Positions 34,832-43,340 of a stretch of 64,000 nucleotides of DNA are shown in pieces (within the stretch, counting starts at the first letter, position 1; each line of letters starts with the position of its first letter). The notes below the pieces were generated by a model. The model saw nothing but the letters and a program-made list of their open reading frames with translations. It was not told where the DNA came from and did no database searches. The position numbers and the translations under genes are program-made. Origin of the DNA: Aplectana chamaeleonis (taxonomy: Eukaryota; Nematoda; Chromadorea; Rhabditida; Cosmocercidae); NCBI GenBank assembly GCA_029168955.1, contig JAPDOI010000359.1:595501-659500 (forward strand), read 5' to 3'.

Positions 34832-36816
34832 TAAAGGCATCGTGCGCGCAAAAAAAAACATATTTTATTTTTACGGCATTCTTGGTTGGGTGAATCCTTC
34901 CAGTAAACGAAAATGGCGAAGGCCTTCAAAAACCGCAACTTGTGAAGAAAGCCAAAGTTGAAAGTAGTCGAAAGTTAAAACGTGCCATATCGGTTTTTTA
35001 GACAGTTGCCCTGGATCGCTAGAAATTCTTCCATCATACGATGGCTGGCAGCAAATCGTACCAGATGATGGTAGGTGGTTGTCAGCGCGTTTGGTCCCCG
35101 TTATAGTTGGACGATATTCCGACGTAGCCCCCTCCCTCCCTAGGTCGCCAGTATGTTGACCGCGAGCAAAATGCCGTTCAGCCGCAAGTGATGTTGTTCG
35201 GGCGCCACAACCGCACAGCCAGCGGTGAGCTCGCATCAGAATTCGATCCCGAAAGCAGGGTCAGGTGGGCGTTGTCCAGCTGGACAACAGGGGGGACAAA
35301 TTTTTTTTTCTAAATTTAGAGATTTTTTAGGGGGGATGTGAAAACTTCGGGCCAAAACTTGAAAAAATCGGGGGTGTTTTCAGTCGCGTTTCTCTATCTA
35401 GAAGGAAAATAGGTCTTGGAACGAGGGGCTCGGACGCGGTTGTCTCACTTGTTGTAATAGCAAGAAAAAAAATCAAGGAGAACAATAGTACAGCACCACA
35501 ACACTACATGTGAGGAAAGTATCTTTCAATAACGATGTAATAGACATATTTCAAACCGTATAAAGTTTTTCAGCACACAAAACGAGTTTTTAAACGAGCT
35601 ACATTCACCAAACGGGCCTATTACCGCTTAAAATCTTCACTTCAAAAATTGGACAACGTGCCATACCCCATTAAATTTCAGATTTTCGAAGCTCTGAAAA
35701 AATTAAGATTCTCCATGAATTTCCCCACAAACTGATACCGAACACCCCTGCCACGACCTTAAAATCACGAAGAAAATCGCTTGAAACGTGAATTACCGCT
35801 CTCCAAAACCGCGCCTTCGGCCGAAATTGGACAACGGTTTTTTTTTCAAAAGAGCAACTTTGAGATCCTAACGGTGAAATTTCCACCTTTTGACTACCTT
35901 CTACTCACTACCACGATTTCGCTCGTCTAGTGCAGTGCAGTGCCCGCAAAACCACCGCCGGTTATACCCCTTCTCCCACACGCGTTCGCACCCCTTCTGG
36001 TTGAACTATACTAGTTGGGAATCGAACTTTTTTGAACATGTTAAGCTTTACGCACACGCACCCACACAAGGTTTCCACCCGCCCGGAGGTCTAGATGCAA
36101 ACCTAGTTGGAGGTTTCTTATTAATCAAAATGTAGACTTTTGCCGGTATCTGCTATTTGATACTGCTTTCAGTCATTGTTCTTACAGAAGCTCCATCAAA
36201 ATGCGTCGATTTTAGATAGTGTATCTTGTGTGGCGATCTGTGTCACAATTTTAATTACTTCTTTCTCGCTATAAATGCTGTTGCTCTATAGCGAAGAGCA
36301 AGTCAAAACTATACCCGCCGAGACTAATCAGTCAGATAGAGATATCTTATGTGTCTCTCAGTAATTATGCTAGAAAGGAAGAGCAGTAACTGTTTCCAAA
36401 AAATAGGTTGACAGATAATTTTTTGAAAATTTCGACTGCAAAAACTGTTAAAATTGTTTCAGAACCTGGAGGGACGTAGAAGTTCTAAACATTTTTCAAA
36501 AGTTGTGATCTCCAAGTGGAGGGACGTAGCTTCGTCGAGGTCCTGAACAACGGCCTGCCCGACCCTGCCCGAAAGAGGCAGTTGTGGGGGTTGGGGAGTG
36601 AACCTTCCTCTTCTTTGCAGCCACAGCGGGGGGGGGGGGTGAACCTATCACAACCATGCCGTTAGAAACGAGACCAATGGACTGAAATGACCCCCAACTT
36701 GGACGACCGTCTGCTCGCCAATCGTTTTCTTTGTTTTTTTTTTCCACGTTATGCCTGTTATCTGAAGTTCCCCCGAGGTTAAAGTCCACCCTCGGACATT
36801 GAGTTGTTAACCAACA
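34832..36816. other. Unassigned intergenic DNA
   Basis: A 16-base match, in reverse complement, to the 3' terminus of the 2A LINE family (GTGGCTGCAAAGAAGA) occurs at about 36,608-36,625. It could be the relic of a tail. No gene is recognised. Confidence 0.4.
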
Positions 36817-36824
36817 AATGCAGA

Positions 36825-36897
36825 TCTGCCGAGATGTCGTACGTTCACGCCGTGGCAGTGTGGAGACAGGAAGATCACCTCTATGCAAACCGACGTC
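36825..36897 (+). ncRNA. HDV-like ribozyme, short-insertion copy
   Basis: P2 (GATGTCG/CGACGTC), P3 (ACG/CGT) and the J4/2 motif CAAA with putative catalytic C36,886 are identical to the full-length copy. P4 has changed to TGGAG/CTCTA, converting a U-G pair to U-A and a G-C to G-U, so pairing survives. P1 keeps five pairs, because the first three bases come from the target. Activity is unknown. Confidence 0.6.
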
Positions 36898-36924
36898 ACC
36901 AGTTCTACTAAAAGGGTTTTTGTC
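36828..36924 (+). mobile_element. 97-nt ribozyme-only insertion from the 5' end of the 2A LINE
   Basis: The segment aligns without gaps to 42,631-42,727, i.e. the 5' end of the full-length element minus three bases. It is bounded by an exact 11-bp duplication AATGCAGATCT (36,817-36,827 and 36,925-36,935). No 3' part of the LINE or tail is present. It carries the HDV-like fold with compensatory or wobble-neutral changes. The insertion lies against a likely host exon. Confidence 0.8.
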
Positions 36925-36931
36925 AATGCAG

Positions 36932-37173
36932 ATCTCTCCGCCGAAATCCAACAAGATGAGGCCAAAATCCGGTTAACGCTAGTGTACAAAGGTTATAATA
37001 GAAAGACTGAAAATTTTGAATACCGTGACTGGTGGAGACGTAGCGAGGTTGAACGGCTTGATCGCATAGTTACAAAATTTCTTCAGAAAGTGGCGCTAAA
37101 AAAACAGGAGTCAGCTGTCACACACATAATACTTGCATTATCACAGAACGAACCCATTAGTCTTCACGCTGAG
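36932..37173 (+). CDS. Probable exon of a PDE12-like (2',5'-phosphodiesterase) gene
   Basis: An open 80-codon segment ends at GAG before the donor GTATGA. It reads AKIRLTLVYKGYNRK, then RRSEVERLDRIVTKFLQKVA, LKKQES and ISLHAE. The pattern (beta strand, R-x-x-SE-x-x-x-R amphipathic helix ending in a lysine-rich stretch, then a further strand) resembles the N-terminal region of PDE12/2'-PDE proteins, which precedes the EEP nuclease domain. That match is from memory of the family pattern. The acceptor may be TTTTTGTCAATGCAG at 36,931, in which the pyrimidine tract comes from the ribozyme insertion. No partner exons were found nearby. The codon pattern and lack of stops argue for a real exon. Confidence 0.4.
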
Positions 37174-37252
37174 GTATGACAGGACGGAGGAAAGTCTTAA
37201 GGATTACTTGCACCTGGCACTCTTGATCCACTTTCGGTAGATTTGGTCGGTC

Positions 37253-37865
37253 TTAAAGGCACAGTTCAAGCTCAGGGCGAAATGTGAGAGTCTACATAAT
37301 TGTGATGTAGACCCACCCCATATAAGAGCTGCCAAATATGAAGGAAAGAAACGGAAAGTTCTTAAGTCCCACATCGTACTGTTCCGAGTATTTACGTCGA
37401 AAATTGTCGCTCGTAAAAGTAGAACGCATCTAAGCGATCCGGCTGTTATCAACTTGAAATACTCTCAATTTGAGTTGAATTGGCTAAACCTGACTTTTTT
37501 CAGACACTTCGCCAAAAATAAAACAAAGAACGAGGTTGAGGCGCAGGAAAATTTTTTAGAGGACTTTCATATTGGATTAGTGAATAAGTTTCCGCGTTGC
37601 TTCCTTCACTAAACTCAGAAGTTCCGCATTAAAAAATTCGGTGACATGTTCTAGCTTTTTCTAAAGGAAACCGTTCCGTCCACAAAAATGCATTTGGTTT
37701 TTTTTCTCGAAAAGTGCAATTTTATCGATTTCCGAGCCGCTAAAATGTAGGGTAAAAATGACTTCTTCGCTTAAATGCACAGTCCAACCTGAAGAAAGAA
37801 ATCTGAGATTTCCACAAAGCCGTAAAGTAGACCCACCCTGTATAACACCTGCAGAGTGCGACCCT
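37253..37865. repeat. Two direct copies of a GGCACAGT-type MITE end
   Basis: CTTAAAGGCACAGTTCAAGC (37,253 on) and CTTAAATGCACAGTCCAACC (37,773 on) are in the same orientation. Each is followed about 50 bp later by GTAGACCCACCC and AGCTGC/ACCTGC. They look like the same terminus of a MITE duplicated in direct orientation. No opposite end was identified. Confidence 0.5.
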
Positions 37866-37945
37866 TCAAATCCTGCGGATAAGGAAGATATGGGAGGAAA
37901 CCACTCTGGGGCGCCCACCTCGAGAAGCCACTTTGGCACGCATCT

Positions 37946-38018
37946 GTTGCCGAGATGTCGTACGTTCGTGCCGTGGCAGTCTGGAGGAAAGAAGATCGCC
38001 TCCGTGCAAACCGACGTC
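37946..38018 (+). ncRNA. HDV-like ribozyme, copy A
   Basis: Same 73-nt architecture as at 42,628. P1 is GTTGCC/GGCAGT (the C-G second pair is replaced by U-G), and P2, P3 and P4 (GGAGG/CCTCC) are intact. J4/2 is CAAA with putative catalytic C38,007. Differences from the full-length copy fall in loops or keep pairing. Confidence 0.65.
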
Positions 38019-38019
38019 A

Positions 38020-38259
38020 TCCCCTCCACAAAGAGGGTTTGTGTCATGGGAGAGGTGTTGGCCGGCCGCAGCTGTCCTTCTGATTCTCCTGCTAACGGCC
38101 GACGTGGAGAGGAATCCTGGACCCGCTCAGAAGTACCCATGCGCCACGTGCGGCATGGATGTCACATGCGCCACGTGCGGCATGGAAGAAACACAAGCGT
38201 CCAGTGCTTCGGATGCTAAAGGTGGGTGCATCTCTCCTGTTAAGGTCTCAGCTCTGTGA
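38020..38259 (+). pseudogene. 2A peptide and broken PHD-like finger of copy A
   Basis: The frame reads LLILLLTADVERNPGP (motif codons 38,101-38,124), a match to the canonical ribosome-skipping consensus D(V/I)ExNPGP after a leucine-rich stretch. The zinc finger begins YPCATCG, but a ~27-bp duplication (GCGCCACGTGCGGCATG twice) and a shift destroy the remaining Cys/His ligands. There is no in-frame ATG upstream of the 2A motif in the element. Confidence 0.75.
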
Positions 38260-39153
38260 GGCATCATAACTCATCTTTTCGTTGTGTATTATGCTCCTCA
38301 CCTTCCAAATCAGATTCCTCTATCTCAAATCGCCACCTTTCCATTATGCATATCAATCTAAACGGCCTTTGTGCCAATCTTTCTGAACTCTCTCTCTTCG
38401 CACGAACCTACCATCCAGACATCATCATGGTTCAAATATCAAGCTCTCTCCATCCCCTACAAATCCTCATCCCAATATCCCAGGCTATACTTCTTACCAT
38501 GCTCCAAGGTCATCTCTTGGCGGAGGAGTTTCCACTTTCGTTCTATCCTCACTTCCCTCACACCTCATTCCCAGCACCCCCACGAACGGTACTCTCGAGT
38601 ACCTCCCAATCCGTCTCTCCCTAGAAACACCCCTCTCTCTTTTCAACATATACATTCCACCTACAACTTCATGCCCTTCATCTTACAATCCTATCTCACT
38701 TCTTAAGCAGCTGAGGGACTGCTCCCTCCCATCCTCGGTCGTTTTCGCGGGCGATTTCAACGCTCACACCTTTTGCTCGTCTCTCGGTCCTGATGCTGAA
38801 GGAAATGACGTCAGAGAAAGGGCAGATGAGTGCGACCTTCTCATTTTAAACGATGATCAGCTCACTCGTCTCCCTGCCTACGGCCGATCTTCTAGCCCAG
38901 ACATATCTCTTGTCTCGTCCAAGCTTTCTAGTTGTTGTTGTTGTTGTTTTTGTTGCCCATCTTCCACCATAACCATTGATCCTGGATCCAAACTTCCGGT
39001 ACGTAGACGGCATAGTCGAAGCATTTTCTAGGATCCTCTTCTTTGGAGGATCCCTGAGTGGGGCGTTTTTCGACCTTTTTTGATTTTTAATTTTCTTTTT
39101 ATTTATTTATTTTTATTTTTTTATTTTTACATCTCAAAATCATCATTGCATGA

Positions 39154-39425
39154 TCAAAGTGACAGGAAATTGGCGGCTTCCACTGGTGTGAGCCAGAGAT
39201 CTTCTATTGTAAGGTGCGTTGGCTTTCCAGAGCATGAGAACATGTGGGGTACTGTATGTTCCTCCATTCTGCATTCCGGACAAAGTGGATTATCAGCTGC
39301 TCCTATCTTATGGAGGTACCATTGCGATTTTGAGTATAAACCACTTCGGAGCTGAGACAGCGCTACTTGGCTAGGTCTTGACAACGTCTCCTCCTTCTTG
39401 GATATCTTCGGCGGCGGTCCACTCA
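39154..39425 (-). pseudogene. LINE D C-terminal zinc knuckle
   Basis: The frame reads QVALSQLRSGLYSKSQWYLH and then CPECRMEEHTVPHMFSCSGK followed by a DLW motif. This C-x2-C-x5-H-x4-F-x-C end is shared by all LINEs here (for example CPDCGSQGHTTTHLFNCP at 45,900). The frame ends at the element's stop, 39,154-39,156, followed by 3'-UTR. Confidence 0.75.
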
Positions 39426-40479
39426 CTAGGGAAGTATACAAAGCGTAGGTCGGATCTGCCAAAGCGACTAGTGTCGTTAGTATCTCTTGTGGCTCAATAG
39501 TAAAATGCTCAGTATCCCGCCCCGAGCCGCAGGTTCCAAGAAGTTACAAGCTTAAAAACTCATTTTTTGTGCTTTTTGTACCTTCCAAAAAGCGCTTTAG
39601 TCTTCGGAAAATCCGGAAACGGACCTCATAAATGTGTTCAGCGTCAAAAACTACCCACCTGAGCGAAGTTTGAGTGAAGGCACATTTTCCGTACTTTGTC
39701 CAGACTAACAGCGTTTTGGACTTACACGGATTTTCGGTTGGGCGTTTATTTCTACCAATTGAGGGCGCTGGAAGCGTTTTATAAAAATTGTCCAGATTTG
39801 ACTTGAAATTCTCCCAGGGAGGTTTTTCGGGGCGCTGATCACGAATCTGTGGTTAATTAGTCGATTTTCCAATGCTTTCGGCTAATTTCGTTTGAAGCTT
39901 CCCAACCGGGGAAAATTTAGAGGGAAAAACGCCACTGTCGAGATTTCCGGATTTCTACGATAGATATGTCTCAAATTCATTCTCTGAGGGTTATTTGGAG
40001 TGCTAAACACGAATCTGGAGTCCGTTTATTAATTTGTACCAACGGTAGTTTGGTAAAAATCTCAGATTTTACTCAAAATTTGTATACGGGGGTTATTCGA
40101 GGTGGAGAATACGAATTTAACGTCCGTTTGTCGATTTTCAGAATACTAAGGTGGGTTTTGACCCCTAAATGACATGTTACCTACCGTAACCTACAGTAAA
40201 CCTCAAAATTTCGACAAATGGACTCCAGATTCGTATTCGCCACCCTAGATTACCCCTACATACAACTTTTGAGCTAAATCCAAGAAAATTTTTTGAAACT
40301 CCAAAAAAAATGCCTGATAGGTACCCTTGCCTTTTCGTCAGGCTTGAAAAATGCTCATAACTTTTTTGAGCCTGCGGCTCGCAGAGGGATACTGCGCATT
40401 TTTACCATTGAGCCAGAAGAGATACTAACCATACTAGTCGTTTCCGCAGATCCGACCTACGCTTTTTACACTTCCCTTG
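39426..40479. mobile_element. PIF-like non-autonomous TIR element inside LINE D (1,054 bp)
   Basis: Ends are CTAGGGAAGTATAC and ACACTTCCCTTG; inverted repeats extend about 130 bp. TCA (TGA on the other strand) is duplicated at 39,423-39,425 and 40,480-40,482. The uninterrupted LINE sequence at 47,455-47,500 (CTTGCTGAGTG) confirms the empty site. No transposase is encoded. Confidence 0.9.
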
Positions 40480-40632
40480 TCAGCAAGGGAGAGTTCAGAT
40501 TACCCAAGAACTCTTTTACAAACTCCTTGTGAACTTGTTTGCAAATGCTCTCTGCAGTTCCTGGTTTCACCAACATTGGTTTGACAATACTGCCGTGTTT
40601 CCTAATCTGTCTAGGCGGTTCTGGCTCCTTCA

Positions 40633-41082
40633 TCATGTCGTGCGACGGGTGTACAGGGTCGAGTGTCGCAACAGTTGGGGTGTCAGCATCTCATTATGAG
40701 CTCGAACTGGCATGATTCCTGTCTCGCTACTCAGATGAGTTGTGCTTGCCATTACCAGGCTTCCCGTCGCGGTCCTCAAAGCTGTGTTTTGACAGGCTTG
40801 CAACCGATCCCAGTGAGAAGATGCAATGAGCGGGCTCCAGGCTGGAGCCGCGAAGGACATCACAGATTGTCCAATGGCACGGTAGGTCAAAGTGAGCAGC
40901 TCTTTGGTTTGTCCCCATTTCCTTTCCGCCAACGCTTTCAGGAGGTTCGTTCTTTTAGCCGTCTTCTTGCGAACAGCTTCCGCATGAAGTCGTCCCGTCA
41001 TCATCGTATCAAAGGGATAGCCGAGGATCGTCGGATTTCTTTCGTGCATGATTCGCGTTTCATTTATGAAAACTTTTAGCAC
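40633..41082 (-). pseudogene. LINE D post-RT region
   Basis: The 149-residue frame contains TILGYPFDTMM, KRTNLLKALAERKWG and LTYRAIGQSVMSFAAPAWSP, then LQACQNTALRTATGS. This is the thumb/connection pattern found after the RT in jockey/CR1-type LINEs (compare LLTTYKAIVQPAL and LQRVQNCALRIATG in the 2A LINE). A frame break separates it from the RT. Confidence 0.75.
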
Positions 41083-41130
41083 GTATCTCGCTTGAGCAGA
41101 ATGTGTTGTGAGAAGAGAGACAGTTGTCTT

Positions 41131-41931
41131 TTAGATCGAAAGTTGCAGTTTGAGATCTTCCAGAGCCTTTGTCAGCTTCGGGAGATAGTCGTTCAGACGT
41201 TTTTCGCAGGTTTCCACAACAGGATCTGATGTACCCAGTGTTAAATCATCCGTATATCCGATAAGGCGTGTTTCTGGTGGGGGTGCTGGAAGATCGGCGA
41301 TGTAGTAAGAAAAAAGGAGCGGAGAGAGCACTGCGCCTTGCGTTACCCCGGAGCGCAGCAATCTTACGTTTGACATCCGGCCTCTGAAATCTGTCCGTAT
41401 CGTTCTCCCTTTCAGGTAGCTGGAGATCCAGCGCGCAAGTCCTCTCGGTAGGGATGACTCTGCAAGCTTCCGACAAAGAATGGAGATGACAACAGTGTCA
41501 TAGTCCTTCTTTAGGTCAAAAGCGACCATAATTGAACGGCTTGGCGGTCTCTTCTCATTCAGTCCATCCGTAATGAATCCAGTAAGTTCGACCAAAGCTG
41601 TGGTGGTGGAGAAGCCTTTTCGAAAACCATTCTGCCATCCAGGGATTTGCAGGTGCGTCTCCAGTGTAGGAAGAATAGTTCTTTCAAAAGTGCGTGCCAT
41701 AGATGAGATGATCAAAATGGGCCTGTAGCTGTTCAAATCATCTGCAGGTTTTCCGGGCTTCAGTAGTGGGAAGATTCTTGCCTCCTTCCACGACGCCGGA
41801 ATCAGTCCAGTTGATAGAGTGCTGCTGAAGAGGACTCTCAGGCACTCAAGAAAAATTGGTCCTGAATGTTTGAGCATGATAGGGGCCACTCCACTTGTAT
41901 CTAGCGCTCTAGGCGGCTTGCATCTCATCAA
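41131..41931 (-). pseudogene. LINE D reverse transcriptase
   Basis: An open frame of 266 codons holds KPPRALDTSG, LNSYRPILIISSMARTFE, WQNGFRKGFSTTTAL, VAFDLKKDYDTVV, GVTQGAVLSPLLFSYYIADL and the catalytic box GYTDDLTLG. The usual Ala of YADD is Thr here. The frame enters from 42,018 after a short gap. It is close to intact but isolated from an endonuclease, so inactive. Confidence 0.8.
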
Positions 41932-42017
41932 GGCGGCGTCAATGAGGGTGGTCGTGATAATAGGAACGTCGTCTCTCGAAAAGTTCTTGATCCATCTGAA
42001 AGTCCTTCGTGACGACT

Positions 42018-42476
42018 TCAGGCTTCTATGAGGGCATGGCGAACTGAATTGTTTGCATAGAAGGTTGGCTGCCTTCTTGTTGTTAACCGGCAGCCTTTAT
42101 GAAGAATATGGAGGGGATTCGGTTTAGCTGAACGGCCATCCAAAGCTTTCATGGTTGTCCATAGCTTGGAGGAGTGCGTAGGATGATCAATGCCTTCCCC
42201 GAATGCTCTCCACGTCTGCTGCCGGTCCTTCCTCACTTCATTTGTGATTTCCTTGTTCAGCTCAGAAACCCGGGTGTTGGTGGGATCCGTTCTTCGAATC
42301 GCGTCTCTTTCACAAATGAGGTCCTTAGCTGTGTCCGACAGGCCCGGCATGAACGCTTTACGCCTACCCTTTGGGATGGATTGTAGAGTCGCTGCTCTTA
42401 TAGCTGCTGTAAGGAATCTATTCATTTCCAGTGGGTTAGTCCGAGAATCAGAATCAGCCGACTGCTGTTCCAGCAC
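42018..42476 (-). pseudogene. LINE D EN-RT linker
   Basis: The frame of 152 residues aligns with the linker of the 2A LINE: AAIRAATLQSIPKGRRKAF against AILKAMKAAIPEGRVKTFF, then KDRQQTWRAF against RHKKETWEKF. The copy is truncated at 42,477, upstream of which the endonuclease would lie. Confidence 0.7.
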
Positions 42477-42477
42477 C

Positions 42478-42627
42478 GACCGAAATCAGAAAGGATCTGG
42501 ACAAACACAAGAAAGAAGAACCGCCTCCCGCTTATGAGCACGGCCGAAGCGTTCACTATGACGCAAGTTGAGAAGATTGTAAAGGAAATGCGGAACTCTA
42601 GAGCTATTGGTCCTGATGGGATATGTC
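42478..42627 (+). mobile_element. 2A-family LINE C, 5' remnant and target of the full-length insertion
   Basis: The plus strand reads EIRKDLDKHKKE-like codons, then after a deletion FTMTQVEKIVKEMRNSRAIG and PDGI, matching the start of the RT of the full-length element. It stops at 42,627 and resumes at 46,084 (DGICPAVLKKIPTDLLPLL). This shows that element B inserted here. Confidence 0.85.
42615..42627 (+). repeat. Left target-site duplication GATGGGATATGTC
   Basis: An identical 13-mer is at 46,084-46,096. It defines the exact 5' end of LINE B as 42,628. Confidence 0.95.
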
Positions 42628-42700
42628 GCTGCCGAGATGTCGTACGTTCGTGCCGTGGCAGTGTGGAGGAAAGAAGATCACCTCCGTGCAAACCGACGTC
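42628..42700 (+). ncRNA. HDV-like self-cleaving ribozyme at the LINE 5' terminus
   Basis: P1: 42,628-42,633 with 42,657-42,662 (GCTGCC/GGCAGT). P2: 42,636-42,642 with 42,694-42,700 (GATGTCG/CGACGTC). P3: 42,644-42,646 with 42,654-42,656 (ACG/CGT) around a 7-nt L3 (TTCGTGC). P4: 42,665-42,669 with 42,681-42,685 (GGAGG/CCTCC). J4/2 carries CAAA, with C42,689 at the position of the catalytic cytosine. P1 and P2 interleave as in HDV. Cleavage would fall before G42,628, exactly the element boundary set by the target duplication. P1.1 is weak (one likely pair). R2, RTE and L1Tc elements are known to use such ribozymes to free their 5' ends; activity here is inferred. Confidence 0.72.
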
Positions 42701-42985
42701 AATCCCTCCGCGGAGAGGGTTTTTGTCATGGGAGAGGTGCTGGCTGGCTGCAGCTCTCCTGAGGATTCTTCTACAAATGGCCGGCGTCGAAAGGAATCCA
42801 GGACCCGCGAAGAAGAAGAAGTACCCATGTGCCACATGCGGCAGAGATGTCAATTGGTATGGAACCAGCGTCCAATGTTTTGGATGCGAAAGGTGGGTGC
42901 ACTTCTCTTGTTCGGGTCTCAGTTCTGTGAGGCACCACGATTCTTCCTTTCGTTGTATTGTGTGCTCCGCCTCCAGTAACTCAAA
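42701..42985 (+). pseudogene. 2A motif and PHD-like zinc finger of LINE B
   Basis: The frame reads LAAALLRILLQMAGVERNPGP, a leucine-rich stretch and a 2A-type C-terminus in which the usual Asp is Gly. The final G-P is where ribosome skipping would release the upstream peptide. A C4HC3 (PHD-type) finger follows, with CATC, CFGC, HFSC and CIVC ligand pairs over about 45 residues. In this frame the only ATG is four codons before the motif, and copy A has none, so initiation is unclear: a non-AUG start, or a lost base joining it to ATG 42,728. Confidence 0.75.
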
Positions 42986-43009
42986 TTCCTCATCTACCAA
43001 CCGCCCCTA

Positions 43010-43340
43010 TCTATTGTACACATCAATCTAAACGGCCTTCGGACCAAGCTTTCTGAATTATCTCTCTTTGCCCGTACTCATCACCCGGATGTTATCATGG
43101 TCCAGGAGACCAAACTCTCTCCCTCTGCTACCTCTAGACATCCAAACATCCCGGGCTATACTGCATATCATACTCCCAGGTCATCTCAAGGAGGCGGAGT
43201 CTCTACTTTTGTTCTGTCCTCTCTTCCCTCTCACATTATTCCAAACACTCCAGTGGATGGCACTCTCAGTACATCCCCATCCATCTACCTCTTAAAACAC
43301 CACTTTCTCTTTTTAATATATATATCCCTCCTTCTTCCTC
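43010..43340 (+). pseudogene. LINE B endonuclease N-terminal part
   Basis: After a one-base loss at about 43,005 the frame reads VHINLNGLRTKLSELSLFAR and then VIMVQETKLSPSA (metal-binding Glu) and SQGGGVSTFVLSS. Another lost base near 43,268 (CACTCTCAGTAC against CTCTCGAGTAC in copy A) shifts it again. These are the opening motifs of an APE-type endonuclease. Confidence 0.8.

Larger units (their letters stand above)
37946..38933 (+). mobile_element. 2A LINE copy A: 5' part, cut by another LINE
   Basis: The copy starts with the ribozyme (37,946), then 2A, a damaged zinc finger and part of the endonuclease (38,256-38,930; GDFNAH-like motif at about 38,750 and SPDISLVSSK). It stops at 38,933, where the (TTG)n tail of an antisense LINE begins. 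Downstream sequence of the same family restarts at 42,478, so copy A and the remnant there may be one element interrupted by the insertion with a ~380-bp deletion. Confidence 0.85.
38934..42477 (-). mobile_element. LINE D, antisense, 5'-truncated, (AAC)n tail
   Basis: Read on the minus strand: EN-RT linker (42,476-42,018), reverse transcriptase (41,931-41,131), C-terminal region (41,082-40,633), then after a TIR-element insertion (39,426-40,479) the zinc-knuckle end (39,405-39,154). A 3'-UTR with the BamHI-site hairpin GGATCCTC...GAGGATCC and a (CAA)n tail at 38,934-38,955 follow. It inserted into 2A LINE copy A. The family is related to the 2A LINE but has a different 3' tail. Confidence 0.85.

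Noticed and set aside
36496..36954. 152-codon minus-strand ORF
   Set aside because: It runs antisense through the ribozyme insertion and the opposite-strand exon; no motif is seen.
39426..40479. The ~1-kb insertion in LINE D considered as LINE sequence
   Set aside because: It has its own inverted termini and 3-bp target duplication, and the 47.4-kb fragment shows the empty site.
42422..43000. 192-codon minus-strand ORF across the LINE B 5' end
   Set aside because: It crosses the LINE C/LINE B boundary antisense to the zinc-finger frame and is a shadow.
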